Of a stretch of DNA of 64,000 nt, positions 24,361 to 33,385 are shown piece by piece (the first letter of the stretch is position 1; every line of letters starts with the position of its first letter). The translations under genes and the position numbers were made by a program. The notes beneath the pieces are model-generated. The model searched no databases, had not been told where the DNA came from, and worked only from the letters and a program-made list of their open reading frames with translations. Source of the DNA: Pararhizobium sp. IMCC21322 (lineage in GTDB: Bacteria; Pseudomonadota; Alphaproteobacteria; Rhizobiales; GCA-2746425); NCBI RefSeq assembly GCF_030758295.1, contig NZ_CP132335.1:558001-622000 (forward strand), written 5' to 3'.

Positions 24361-25014
24361 TTGACATATCCTCAGTTGAAACGGTTCATCTGGTCGACTT
24401 CATTATGCGGGGCGCTTGCGGTGTTGCAAGCGCATGACTTGGAGATCGTCAGGAACTTCCTTCCATCGAATGAGCGGAAGCACCATGGGCGATGACAGGA
24501 AACAGGTACGCGCAAGCAAGCGTCTTCTCTAAAAGGGTGGAGTGTAAGTGGGTCTGTGTTCAAAGCTGCTTGTCGGTTTCGACCAAGTGCATGAATATAG
24601 GGGTATCATTGGGGGTAAATACAAAAATCTCATATAAATAACTGCATTAAATCAGATTTTTATGTGCCAAATATGAGTGCGGGGGCGCACCATCAGAGCG
24701 TCCAGAAAACCCCTCAGAAATTAGATAAACCTAAGGAGTTCGCCGTTGACAGGCGCCTTGGTGTCCGATGCCCCTCGGCCAAGATGCTGACAGGCACGTA
24801 GGCCCGTTTCATTTTTCATTGGCAAGAGTGATCTTCCGGGGGCGCTGGTCAAACGCCATGAGAGTTTTCTGTCTTGCCTTTCCATTTGGCTGTGGGACTA
24901 GTCGAACACAGAGCGCTGTTCAGGGCGCTTTGATGCTGTGTTCGAAGCCCGATTCGGATGAGCTGATTTGGTTCCTACAGCGTGAGCTGCATGATTGCAT
25001 TTGGAGCCCGTTGT
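24361..25014. other. Gene-poor stretch containing an old island-end remnant
   Basis: No convincing gene. It contains the att-like remnant at 24681-24761 described separately; the remainder looks like decayed sequence. Confidence 0.5.
24681..24761 (+). repeat. Decayed second island left-end (att-like) sequence
   Basis: Bases here (GGGGGCGCACCATC, AGAGCGTCCAGAAAAC, CCCTCAGAAA, TAAACCTAAGGAG, GCCGTTGACAGG) align in order with the sequence from the tRNA 3' end into the island's left end at about 531-632 (GGGGGCACCATC, AGAGCGTCCGGAAAAT, CCCTCAAAAC, TAAACCTAAAGAA, GCCGTTTGTAGG). This suggests the left end of a related element that once inserted next to the same tRNA and has lost its integrase. Confidence 0.55.
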
Positions 25015-26316
25015 TTAAGCTCCAGTCACGCGCCAGATAACGTTGCCAACATCATCTGCGACCAACAAGGAATTTTCGGGTCCAATCGTCACGCCAACGG
25101 GTCGCCCATAAGCTACCTTTTCATCAGGTGCTAGAAATCCGGAAAGTATGTCCCGTGCTGGTCCGGACGGCTTTCCATCTTCGAAGGGAACGAAAATTAC
25201 CTTGTACCCACTCAGGTTGCTGCGATTCCATGAGCCGTGCTGCCCAATCACCATTCCATCGGGAAAGCCGGGCAGTGTGCCCGCAGGCATCCAGCATAGG
25301 CCCAATGAGGCAGTGTGCCCGCCCAAAGCGTAATCTGGCCGCGTTGCCGTTGCCACCATTGCAGCGTCCTGTGGTACCCGGTCATCGATGGTTTGTCCCC
25401 AGTAGCAAAACGGCCAGCCGTAAAATCCGCCCTCTTGCACAGATGTCAGGTAATCCGGTGGGACTTCGTCGCCAAGACCATCGCGTTCGTTCACGACGGT
25501 CCAAAGGGTTTCGCTGGATGGTTCCCAGGCCATACCGACAGCGTTGCGCAAACCAGATGCGAAAACTCTGCTTTTTCCGGTTGTGACATCCAACTCGTGG
25601 ATGGCGGCGCGCCCTTCTTCGGCTTCCATGCCGTTGTCAGCGATATTCGTTTCAGACCCGACACCAGCATAAATTTTCGCGCCATCAGGGCTGGCCAGCA
25701 AGCTGCGCGTCCAGTGCCCTCCGGGTTTGAAATCCACCAGCTTCTTTCCGGCAGCGGTGATTTTAGTCTGGCCGTCCGAATATGGGAATGCAACGATACC
25801 GTCCGTGTTGCCGACATAAAAAGTGCCATCCAGGAGCGTCATGCCAAATGGATGGTAAAGGTTCTCCAGAAAGATGTCCCGCACTTCTCCAACGCCGTCG
25901 CCATCAGCATCCCTGAATATTGTGATCCTGTTGGCGCTTTCGCCAACTGCCTTTGCACGCTTCATCGTGCTGAAAATGGCATACTCAAATGGTGTCTTGG
26001 CTTTGTCCCACGGCAATCCCAGGGCCTCTGCCACCAGCACATCATTGTTTGGAAGTACGTAAATCCAACGAGGATGCTTCAGATCACGCGCGAACGCATT
26101 CACTTTCAGACCCGGCGCCGCAGTCGGTGTGTGATCACCAACCCAGCCTTTGGCGGTCGGCATTTTCAGCGTCGGAATGCCTTGCGCCTTGGCCTCTGGA
26201 ATCATGGGCGAGCCACCGACTGCGGGAGGATCAGTTTCCTTGCCCCATCGCCGCATCAGTATCATTGCGGCGCCGACCCAGGTGACGATTTGTGCGAAAA
26301 TTCCAGATATGCTCAT
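25015..26316 (-). CDS. PQQ-type sugar (sorbosone/glucose) dehydrogenase-like protein
   Basis: 433 residues with an N-terminal hydrophobic anchor (about 5-22), then a six-bladed propeller of the soluble glucose/L-sorbosone dehydrogenase type: DLKHPRWIYVLPNNDVLVAEA, RITIFRDADGDGVGE, ENLYHPFGM, ASGLRNAVGMAWEP, TVVNERDGLGDEVPPDYLT, GQHGSWNRSNLSGYKVIF, RPVGVTIGPENSLLVADD. These quinoproteins oxidise aldoses or other alcohols in the periplasm and pass electrons to the respiratory chain. GGAG lies before the ATG. It follows an ABC importer in the same direction after 154 bp and is probably in that operon. Confidence 0.82.
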   Translation of the reverse strand: MSISGIFAQIVTWVGAAMILMRRWGKETDPPAVGGSPMIPEAKAQGIPTLKMPTAKGWVGDHTPTAAPGLKVNAFARDLKHPRWIYVLPNNDVLVAEALGLPWDKAKTPFEYAIFSTMKRAKAVGESANRITIFRDADGDGVGEVRDIFLENLYHPFGMTLLDGTFYVGNTDGIVAFPYSDGQTKITAAGKKLVDFKPGGHWTRSLLASPDGAKIYAGVGSETNIADNGMEAEEGRAAIHELDVTTGKSRVFASGLRNAVGMAWEPSSETLWTVVNERDGLGDEVPPDYLTSVQEGGFYGWPFCYWGQTIDDRVPQDAAMVATATRPDYALGGHTASLGLCWMPAGTLPGFPDGMVIGQHGSWNRSNLSGYKVIFVPFEDGKPSGPARDILSGFLAPDEKVAYGRPVGVTIGPENSLLVADDVGNVIWRVTGA

Positions 26317-26470
26317 TTTGGTCTCCGTCAGATTTTTGCGCAGGCTAGCCTATGAGGGCTCGGCTTGGAACAAAGCTTTGTCAAGTTAATGCGGACAAGC
26401 CAGATAAGGAGGCGCTGCCCGGAATCTGGATGTGGTGCCACAATTTCACGCTCCTCCTCAAGGTCTTGCG

Positions 26471-27061
26471 TCAAAGTAGTGTGGCTGGCGACCCGCTCAG
26501 TTTTAATATCCTGTCACCCAAGCGATGCGCTTCGTCTTCAGAATGCGTCACAAAAACCGTTGCAGGGCGTGTGTCGCGGATCAATTTCTCGGTCAAAGAC
26601 AACATCTCATTGGCAGTTTCTGAATCGAGCGACACGAAGGGTTCATCCATGATCAGCACTTCGGGACGTCCTGCAAACGCGCGGGCCAACGATAGCCTTC
26701 TTTGCTGTCCAAGCGATAGCTGCCCTGGAAACATATCGTCTTTGCCGGCAATACCAACGCGCGCCAGCGCATCTCGCGCAGCTGAGATGCTCAATGTCTC
26801 GTGGACCAGAGTAATGTTTTGCAAGGTGGTGCGCCATGGCAGGAGGGTTGGTTCCTGAAAGACAAAGGATCTGGATTTGGAGCAGTTGATGGTGCCCGTA
26901 AAATTCGTGTCCGTTCCTGCAATCAGCCTCAGCAAAGTGGATTTTCCGATACCAGAGCGTCCGACAATGGCAACAGTTTCACCGGTGGCAACTTCGAACT
27001 GAATGTCACGTAGAACGGCTGTTTTCCCAAAATTCTTGGAGGCGATATTGACTTTGATCAT
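26471..27061 (-). CDS. ABC transporter ATP-binding protein (NitT/TauT type)
   Basis: A 196-residue single ATPase domain: Walker A GRSGIGKST, Q-loop FQEPTLLPW, signature LSLGQQRRLSLARAFA, Walker B LIMDEPFVSLD, H-loop VTHSEDEA. Start taken at 27061 because GGAGGG lies just upstream and the ATG overlaps the permease stop (ATGA). It powers import with the permease and binding protein upstream. It is short compared with TauB/SsuB (about 250 residues), lacking the extra C-terminal part. Confidence 0.88.
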   Translation of the reverse strand: MIKVNIASKNFGKTAVLRDIQFEVATGETVAIVGRSGIGKSTLLRLIAGTDTNFTGTINCSKSRSFVFQEPTLLPWRTTLQNITLVHETLSISAARDALARVGIAGKDDMFPGQLSLGQQRRLSLARAFAGRPEVLIMDEPFVSLDSETANEMLSLTEKLIRDTRPATVFVTHSEDEAHRLGDRILKLSGSPATLL

Positions 27062-27792
27062 GCGTCCCTCCAGCGCCGTGTGTGGCGTTCCCAGGGTTGC
27101 AGAACCAGCCATTCAACGAGCAACATGACCGCTATGAAAGAGAGCGAATAAACCAGCACCATCGCGACATCGAAAAGCTGAAAATACAAATGTATCTGAA
27201 AGCCAATCCCGTCGGAACGTCCAAGAAATTCAACCACAAGGACGATCTTCCAAATGACTGCAATGCCAGACCGGGCAGCGGCAGCAATAAACGGCGCAAT
27301 TTGGGGCAGAACGACATGACGCAGATAGGTTCTGCGCCGCATGGCAAAGACCTGGCCCATCGCTGCCAGATTCGGGTCAAGCGCACGGCCGCCTTCACGG
27401 ATGATGGTTGTCACGTTGGGGATTTTGTTGAGCGTCACAGCGATAATCGCGGCGGTCCCATTCAGACCAATCCACAGATAACACAACACAATCAGGACCA
27501 GCGCCGGAAGGTTCAGAAAAACCACCAGCCATGGGTCCAGCCATTTGTCGATGCTGGGAAAAATTCCCATTACCAGACCAAGTATGAGCCCGATCGACAT
27601 TGCCAGAGAAAAAGCCCAGGCGACCCGCAAAGCGGTCATTGCGAGATGGTATGGCAATTCGCCGGATATGAGTTCCGACCACAAAGGTCCTGCCAACGCA
27701 GTTGGCATGGGCAGGATTTGGGGGTCTGCCGTCAGCTTCGCTGCGACCACCCAAAACGCAAGTAGCACGAACAGGGATGATATCCGGATCAT
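27058..27792 (-). CDS. ABC transporter permease (NitT/TauT/SsuC type)
   Basis: 244 residues with about six hydrophobic segments and the BPD permease coupling loop (GRALDPNLAAMGQVFAMRRRTYLRHVVLPQIAPF). It is the membrane channel of the importer. The start at 27792 follows the binding-protein stop by 19 bases; no strong ribosome site is visible, so translation may be coupled. Substrate unknown; family members carry nitrate, sulfonates, taurine or thiamine precursors. Confidence 0.85.
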   Translation of the reverse strand: MIRISSLFVLLAFWVVAAKLTADPQILPMPTALAGPLWSELISGELPYHLAMTALRVAWAFSLAMSIGLILGLVMGIFPSIDKWLDPWLVVFLNLPALVLIVLCYLWIGLNGTAAIIAVTLNKIPNVTTIIREGGRALDPNLAAMGQVFAMRRRTYLRHVVLPQIAPFIAAAARSGIAVIWKIVLVVEFLGRSDGIGFQIHLYFQLFDVAMVLVYSLSFIAVMLLVEWLVLQPWERHTRRWRDA

Positions 27793-27811
27793 CACGGGGT
27801 ATAAACAGTGG

Positions 27812-28807
27812 TCATTCGATTTCCGCGAACAGACCAGCGGGCAATGTTGTCGCCGCGCCGACCAGTTTTTTGCCGCCAAGTTCAGCCATCAATTGAAGAA
27901 ATTTATCGGCACCGACTTTGTCAATTGCCCCCTTATTTGGTATCCCGGCGCGAAAATCAGCCCGCAGCGTTTCATATTGCTTGTCAGTTGTGACATTCAT
28001 CTGCTTACGCAGCGGCTCCCACGCGCTATCATCGTTTGCAAGCAGAGCTTTCGCCGCACGCGATGCATTGTAGAATTTTTGGGCAATGTCAGGATTTTCC
28101 AGAATAAAGCTGTCCTTCATGACATACCCCAGAAGCGGCGTATCAGGATTCAGTCCCAGCGCCTTGGCCGCATCCGCGACGGACACCAGTTCGCGCATTC
28201 CGGCTGCTTTCATCTTGGCCAGGAAGTGCCAGAAGTTGATGGCTCCTCCCAATTTACCCTGTAGCGCCGTCTTGAAGATCAGCGGCGACGCGCCAAACAC
28301 CTGCTCAGTGCTCGCCGCAAGCTGCATATCGTATTCCTGCAGCGCATAGGCCTGCAGGATAAGCCAACTCTTGTCGAGTGGTCCGCCAGCGATGCCAATT
28401 TTCTGCCCGACCATGTCCTGTAAGCTTTGTGCCGGGCTGTCAGCGGGCACGACCAGGCCTCCGACGGCTTTGGAATACGGAATAAAGACATAGTCTTTTC
28501 CGGCGGCACGCTGGCGCGCGACCCAGATCCAATCAGCCACGGCCACATCAGCCTCACCACCCGCCAGCGCAACGCGCGTTGCGCCATTGTCCGCAAATGG
28601 TTGGACAATCAGTTCGAATTCGTTGGCCGTGTCGAAACCGTTTCGCTTGATGGTATCAAGTTCCCAGTTCACGGTTCCGGTTTTGAGAATTGCGGCGCGT
28701 ATCTGAGGCGTTTCGGCAGCAACATATCCAGCCGACGCAAAGGCAAATATGCCAGCCGACACGAAGGCAAATACGAATGGCATCAGAATTCGGATCAGCA
28801 CGGTCAA
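27812..28807 (-). CDS. ABC transporter substrate-binding protein (NitT/TauT type)
   Basis: 331 residues with a Sec signal peptide (hydrophobic core at about 8-28, likely cut after YVAAE). The mature part has the NMT1/TauA layout: GTVNWELDTIKRNGFD, ALAGGEADVAVADWIWVARQR, DMVGQKIGIAGGPLDKSW. Starts TTG at 28807 or GTG at 28801, both downstream of GAGGA. First gene of the importer operon that ends with the PQQ-type dehydrogenase, so the ligand may be linked to a periplasmic oxidation (inference). Confidence 0.82.
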   Translation of the reverse strand: MTVLIRILMPFVFAFVSAGIFAFASAGYVAAETPQIRAAILKTGTVNWELDTIKRNGFDTANEFELIVQPFADNGATRVALAGGEADVAVADWIWVARQRAAGKDYVFIPYSKAVGGLVVPADSPAQSLQDMVGQKIGIAGGPLDKSWLILQAYALQEYDMQLAASTEQVFGASPLIFKTALQGKLGGAINFWHFLAKMKAAGMRELVSVADAAKALGLNPDTPLLGYVMKDSFILENPDIAQKFYNASRAAKALLANDDSAWEPLRKQMNVTTDKQYETLRADFRAGIPNKGAIDKVGADKFLQLMAELGGKKLVGAATTLPAGLFAEIE

Positions 28808-28963
28808 TTGTTCCTCAAAATGAAGTTTCTTAGTTGTTCGGCACGTTTATGTTAACGAGGCGGTCTTGATAAAAAGCCTGGGCCAAGGCTTCAGCTGTAC
28901 GCGATGTTCGCCACCAGCTTTATCGCTGAATCTGAACCGATCAGATCGTTTCCAGCGTTTTTT

Positions 28964-29095
28964 TCAAGGGGCATTTGCGGTCGCTTCGACTTTTCCGCTA
29001 GCTCTGTTCCAATTTTGGTCTGGTGACCGGATTACAAATTCATAGGGTGTGAGCCCGTTTAGGTTCGTGTGCGGTCTTTGAGTGTTGAAGTCAAT
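28964..29095 (-). pseudogene. IS3-family transposase C-terminal remnant
   Basis: On the minus strand, IDFNTQRPHTNLNGLTPYEF is the well-known end of the IS3-group OrfB integrase core, followed by about 20 residues and a stop at 28966-28964. Sequence upstream to about 29160 holds more out-of-frame pieces. Only a fragment is left. Confidence 0.7.
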
Positions 29096-29245
29096 TCTCC
29101 ATTACGGCAGAAGGCGTTGGCCAACTGCTTTTGCATGGGCATGCGGCAGTAGGCCTCCACCATGCCGAGGCAACGAACGGCGCTTGCAATACGACAGGCC
29201 GGCTGCATAATATCACAAAACGGATGAGCCAAAATCTCGCTTAGT

Positions 29246-29263
29246 CTAGGGTCCGCACCCTAG
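29246..29263 (+). promoter_or_regulatory. Palindrome upstream of the LysR gene
   Basis: CTAGGGT-CCGC-ACCCTAG, perfect 7-base arms, 52 bases upstream of the LysR start. It could be an autoregulatory operator, or an abutted pair of IS ends, since the window's IS begins GGGTCC. Confidence 0.3.
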
Positions 29264-29314
29264 GCTCCAATCTGTTCCAAAATCCCGGATGACGGACAGC
29301 AGGCAAAAGCGACT

Positions 29315-30190
29315 ATGGACCTCAATCAGATCAATTACTTCCTGCACTTGGCAGATGCATTGAACTTCACGGAGGCGGCACGCCGGTGCGGTGTTTCGCA
29401 ACCGAGCCTGACCAAAGCGATCCGCAAGCTGGAAGACGAATTGGGAGGCCCGCTGCTTTATCGGGATGGCAAAGACACGCGGCTGACAACTTTGGGCCGT
29501 GAAGTCCAGGTTGAGTTCATGCGTCTTGAAAAAGGGGTGCAAAACGTTCGTGAATTGGCTGAGAACTCGGTTCGTGGGCGTCGACGTGTCCTTAATCTGG
29601 GGGTGGCATCGACAATCGCACCGGCCGCGATCTCAGGGTTCCTGACACATGCTATGCGGGAACTTCCGACCATTGAGATCAATGTCCACGCGCTTCAGCC
29701 CGGGGAGGGTGCGAACGAAGTCTTGTCCGGGAAATACGATGGATGCTTCCTGCCCCAGGCGCCAAAGCAGAATTTCAAACTCGCCGTTCAGTCTCTTTAT
29801 TCTGAGCGTCTGATGCTGGCCTTCGCTGAAACACACCCATTGGCCTCCCAAAATTTGGTGAGCCCGCAGCAAATGGCCGAGCAACCTTATATGGACCGGC
29901 TGAATTGCGAATTTCATAGCCAGATCGTTGCGTATTTCATGGACCGGGACATATTGATGCACCCCCGCTTTAGCTCAGAGCGTGAGGATTGGGTGCAGCA
30001 GATGGTCCAGTCGGGAAATGCCGTTTGCATCATGCCAGAACGTTCGGCTTATTTGCCGGGGATCGTCACGCGTCCAGTTGATGGGCTCGATTTGGTTCGC
30101 GAAGTTGTTTTTGTAGTGGTTTCTGGATCCGGAAATCCGATGGAATTACGCCAATTGTTTGAGATGTCTTCGAAATTCAATTGGGACTGA
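29315..30190 (+). CDS. LysR-family transcriptional regulator
   Basis: 291 residues. The N-terminal winged HTH is clear (MDLNQINYFLHLADALNFTE, RRCGVSQPSLTKAIRKLED), followed by the usual effector-binding domain. It precedes the msrB/msrA genes in the same direction by 90 bases and is the obvious candidate to regulate them, perhaps in response to oxidants as OxyR-like LysR proteins do; no OxyR-type Cys pair is evident. Confidence 0.88.
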   Translation: MDLNQINYFLHLADALNFTEAARRCGVSQPSLTKAIRKLEDELGGPLLYRDGKDTRLTTLGREVQVEFMRLEKGVQNVRELAENSVRGRRRVLNLGVASTIAPAAISGFLTHAMRELPTIEINVHALQPGEGANEVLSGKYDGCFLPQAPKQNFKLAVQSLYSERLMLAFAETHPLASQNLVSPQQMAEQPYMDRLNCEFHSQIVAYFMDRDILMHPRFSSEREDWVQQMVQSGNAVCIMPERSAYLPGIVTRPVDGLDLVREVVFVVVSGSGNPMELRQLFEMSSKFNWD

Positions 30191-30280
30191 CTCGAATTGA
30201 ATCTATAGCCTCCTGCTATTGGTAATGCAGTTTCCGCGACCCCATCTTTATCTCAACGCAGCAAAGCCGAGAGGGAAGAT

Positions 30281-30732
30281 ATGAAATCCTATATAAAAAC
30301 CGACGACGCCATTGCCAAGCTGACGCCTGAACAGTTTCACGTCACTCAGCAAAGTGGAACGGAACGGAACGGCCCGGCACCGGCGAATATCTTGAGAACA
30401 AAGAGATCGGGCTCTACGTCGATATCGTGTCCGGCGAGCCGCTTTTTGCATCGTCTGATAAATTCGATAGCGGCTGCGGTTGGCCCAGCTTTACCAAGCC
30501 GATTGAGCCTGCCTATGTCAACGAATTACGCGATGATGCGCATGGCATGATCCGGACAGAAGTCCGCTCCAGCCACGGCGACAGCCATCTGGGCCATGTG
30601 TTCTCTGATGGACCGCAAGATCGCGGTGGACTGAGATATTGCATCAACTCGGCATCGCTTCGGTTCGTGCCTCGTGATGAAATGCAGGCTGAAGGCTATG
30701 GCGATTACATAAACCAAGTGGAGGATATCTGA
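30281..30732 (+). pseudogene. msrB: Methionine-(R)-sulfoxide reductase MsrB, frameshifted
   Basis: The frame from ATG 30281 gives the MsrB start ([18 protein letters not shown]) and is thrown out of frame at a GGAAC pentamer present three times at 30356-30370. With two copies, the frame reads [16 protein letters not shown] and continues into [35 protein letters not shown] and [11 protein letters not shown], which contains the catalytic Cys. A downstream ATG at 30427 could express the C-terminal part, but that lacks the N-terminal ~45 residues. The gene is therefore probably inactive unless the repeat reverts. The stop overlaps the msrA start by one base. Confidence 0.88.
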
Positions 30733-31241
30733 TGGACAATCAACGCGCTGTTTTTGCCGGTGGTTGCTTTTGGGGCATGCAGGATTTGATCCGCAAATTG
30801 CCTGGGGTGGTGTCGACACGGGTCGGATACACCGGTGGCGACGTGCCCGATGCCACCTATCGCAACCATGGGACCCACGCTGAGGGGATAGAGATCATTT
30901 TCGACCCAGCCGCTACCAATTATCGTGCGCTGCTTGAGTTTTTCTTCCAGATCCACGATCCGACCACGCCAATGCGGCAGGGCAATGACCGAGGCACGTC
31001 GTATCGATCGGCAATCTACCATGTTGACGAGGCCCAAAGAACTGAGGCGTTGAATGCCATCGCCGATGTCGAAGCCTCTGGTCTGTGGCCGGGCAAGGTC
31101 GTAACCGAGGTCGTTCCGGTCAGTGATTTCTGGGAGGCAGAGCCAGAACATCAGGATTATCTGGAGCGGATTCCAAACGGCTATACCTGCCACTTTGTGC
31201 GGCCCGACTGGGTTTTGCCAAAACGCGAAGCCGCTGAATAA
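30732..31241 (+). CDS. msrA: Peptide methionine-(S)-sulfoxide reductase MsrA
   Basis: 169 residues, typical length for MsrA. The active site is [19 protein letters not shown] with the catalytic Cys, followed by [27 protein letters not shown] and the RSAIY motif. It reduces the S-epimer of methionine sulfoxide in oxidised proteins, in the cytoplasm. It is coupled by a one-base overlap to the frameshifted msrB; the pair would normally repair both epimers. Confidence 0.95.
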   Translation: MDNQRAVFAGGCFWGMQDLIRKLPGVVSTRVGYTGGDVPDATYRNHGTHAEGIEIIFDPAATNYRALLEFFFQIHDPTTPMRQGNDRGTSYRSAIYHVDEAQRTEALNAIADVEASGLWPGKVVTEVVPVSDFWEAEPEHQDYLERIPNGYTCHFVRPDWVLPKREAAE

Positions 31242-31339
31242 CGCGAAGCCCGACACATCACTAGTTTCCCGTCGCGCATGCCTGCGCGACGGTCCGGTCG
31301 AGGGGCGCGCTGTCGCCATCAAAATCGAAGGGAAACGCT

Positions 31340-31837
31340 ATGCAATTTGGAACACTTAACGCCAAAGCACCTGACCTGCGGGTCGCTAAATGGATCGACG
31401 CTAACGGACAAGACATGGCGCCGCTGAAACTGGCCGATCTCGGTGAAGGCTACAAGATCATCTACTGCTTCCAGCACTGGTGCCCCGGTTGCCATTCCCG
31501 CGGGTTTCCAACGCTGAAACATTTGCACGACAACCTCAAGGACAAGGGTTTTGGCTTTGCCGCCATTCAAACCGTTTTTGAAGGGGCTGAGATAAATACC
31601 CAGGACAAGCTGCAGGTCAATCAGGAGCAATACAGCTTGAAAATGCCATTCGGCCATGACACGCCACCCAGGAACGAGCGTTATCCGACTTTCATGGAGG
31701 ATTATCGCAGCGGCGGCACGCCTTGGTTCACCGTAATCGATCCGGATGGACATGTGATCTACGCAGATTTCCGCATTGATCCCGAGCAGTTTCTAAAGGC
31801 TTTGGGCGCGGAAGACATCGCGTTTGAGGCCGCCTGA
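31340..31837 (+). CDS. Thioredoxin-fold redoxin (TlpA/peroxiredoxin-like)
   Basis: 165 residues, cytoplasmic (no signal peptide). The motif YCFQHWCPGCHSRGFP is a CPxC-type redox centre in a thioredoxin fold, and TPWFTVIDPDGHVIY is the cis-Pro region. It follows msrA by 98 bases and precedes selO in the same direction, so it may recycle oxidised Msr enzymes or reduce peroxides (inference). Confidence 0.8.
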   Translation: MQFGTLNAKAPDLRVAKWIDANGQDMAPLKLADLGEGYKIIYCFQHWCPGCHSRGFPTLKHLHDNLKDKGFGFAAIQTVFEGAEINTQDKLQVNQEQYSLKMPFGHDTPPRNERYPTFMEDYRSGGTPWFTVIDPDGHVIYADFRIDPEQFLKALGAEDIAFEAA

Positions 31838-31896
31838 TCCAAGAGCGGGTGGTTGTGTAACTGCCCGCCAAACTTCTGTCGCAGAAAGGCAAGCAA

Positions 31897-33378
31897 ATGA
31901 ACCTTCACGTCCCCGAATTCGGATTTGAAAACACCTATGCAAACGAGCTGGAAGGGTTTTTTGTACCGTGGCAGGCAGCAACTGCGCCACAGCCTGAACT
32001 CATCTTCCTGAATGATGAATTGGCCGAGGAGCTCGGTCTCAATCCGGAAACTTTGAAGGGTGAGGCAGGGGCCGCGCTCTTTTCTGGAAATCAGGTTCCC
32101 GATGGCGCAGCTTTGATAGCGCAGGCCTATGCCGGGCACCAATTTGGTGGCTTCTCGGCGCAGCTTGGCGATGGCCGTGCGCTGATGCTGGGCGAAGTGA
32201 AAAACGTCCATGGTGAGCGCCGTGATATCCAACTCAAAGGTTCAGGGCGCACCCCATTTTCGCGCGGCGGTGATGGCAAGGCTGTGCTGGGCCCGGTCTT
32301 GCGCGAATATTTGATGGGCGAGGCCATGCACGCACTTGGCGTTCCCACCACGCGCGGCTTGGCCGTGGTCACGACCGGCGAAGATATTCAGCGCGACGGA
32401 ACCCAGCCCGGCGCGGTCCTGACGCGTGTGGCTGCAAGCCATTTGCGCGTCGGCACATTTCAGTTTTTTGCCGCACGTGGTGAGGATGAAAAAGTTCGGA
32501 AACTGGCAGATTATGCAATTGCCCGCCACTATCCACATCTGGTGGATGCAGATGACAAGTATCTTGCATTCTTGTCTGCGGTTATCGACGCCCAGATCGC
32601 GCTCGTGGCAAAGTGGGTGCATGTCGGCTTCGTTCATGGGGTCATGAACACGGATAATGTGACGATCTCCGGCGAGACAATCGATTACGGGCCTTGTGCA
32701 TTTATAGACAGCTACGATCCCACAGCGGTTTTCAGTTCCATCGATACCGGCGGACGCTATGCCTTCGGCAACCAACCAATTATCGCACAGTGGAACCTTG
32801 CGCGATTTGCCGAAACATTGCTGCCGCTGATCGATCCGGAGGACAATGACAATGCAATCCGATTGGCCACAAATGAGGTGAACGGCATACCTGCGCGCTA
32901 TACAGCCACATGGCTTGATGGGATGCGCCACAAGATCGGGCTATTGTCGGAAGAGGGCGACGACGCCGATCTGGTCAATAACATGTTGCAGACAATGGAA
33001 GGGGAAGGTGTTGATTACACCCGGTTTTTCCGTGGTTTGGCGGTCGCGGCTGGCGGCAAAACCGATTTGGTTTTGGACCTGTTCAGCGATCCCGCGCACA
33101 TAATTGGTTGGCTGTCGAAATGGCAGGACAGATGTTTGCGCGACCCACAATCGCCGAGCGAACGCCGTGCTGCCATGAATCGCACAAACCCAATTTACAT
33201 CCCGCGCAACCACAAAGTTGAAGAAGCATTGGATGCGGCGACGCAGGGTGATCTGGAGCCGTTCAAGCGGTTGCTCGACGTGCTGTCCTCACCCTACGAC
33301 CAACGCGCCAATCTGGAGGCCTATGAGGGTCCGGCCCCAAGTGACTTTGGCCCCTATAAAACCTTTTGCGGAACATAA
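31897..33378 (+). CDS. selO: Protein adenylyltransferase SelO (YdiU/UPF0061)
   Basis: 493 residues, full length, ending in the conserved FCGT. SelO is a pseudokinase-fold enzyme that transfers AMP to Ser/Thr/Tyr of target proteins and is linked to redox stress. Visible motifs: AYAGHQFGGFSAQLGDGRALMLGE, RRDIQLKGSGRTPFSRGGDGKAVLGPVLREYL, GVPTTRGLAVV, FVHGVMNTDNVTISGETIDYGPCAF and YAFGNQPIIAQWNL. The IS copy 2 begins eight bases after its stop and does not damage it. It fits the redox-repair cluster. Confidence 0.95.
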   Translation: MNLHVPEFGFENTYANELEGFFVPWQAATAPQPELIFLNDELAEELGLNPETLKGEAGAALFSGNQVPDGAALIAQAYAGHQFGGFSAQLGDGRALMLGEVKNVHGERRDIQLKGSGRTPFSRGGDGKAVLGPVLREYLMGEAMHALGVPTTRGLAVVTTGEDIQRDGTQPGAVLTRVAASHLRVGTFQFFAARGEDEKVRKLADYAIARHYPHLVDADDKYLAFLSAVIDAQIALVAKWVHVGFVHGVMNTDNVTISGETIDYGPCAFIDSYDPTAVFSSIDTGGRYAFGNQPIIAQWNLARFAETLLPLIDPEDNDNAIRLATNEVNGIPARYTATWLDGMRHKIGLLSEEGDDADLVNNMLQTMEGEGVDYTRFFRGLAVAAGGKTDLVLDLFSDPAHIIGWLSKWQDRCLRDPQSPSERRAAMNRTNPIYIPRNHKVEEALDAATQGDLEPFKRLLDVLSSPYDQRANLEAYEGPAPSDFGPYKTFCGT

Positions 33379-33385
33379 GGGTCTA

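Noticed and set aside
24768-25040. Plus-strand frame of 90 codons after the att-like relic
   Set aside because: No family resemblance and no ribosome site; it overlaps the end of the dehydrogenase gene on the other strand.
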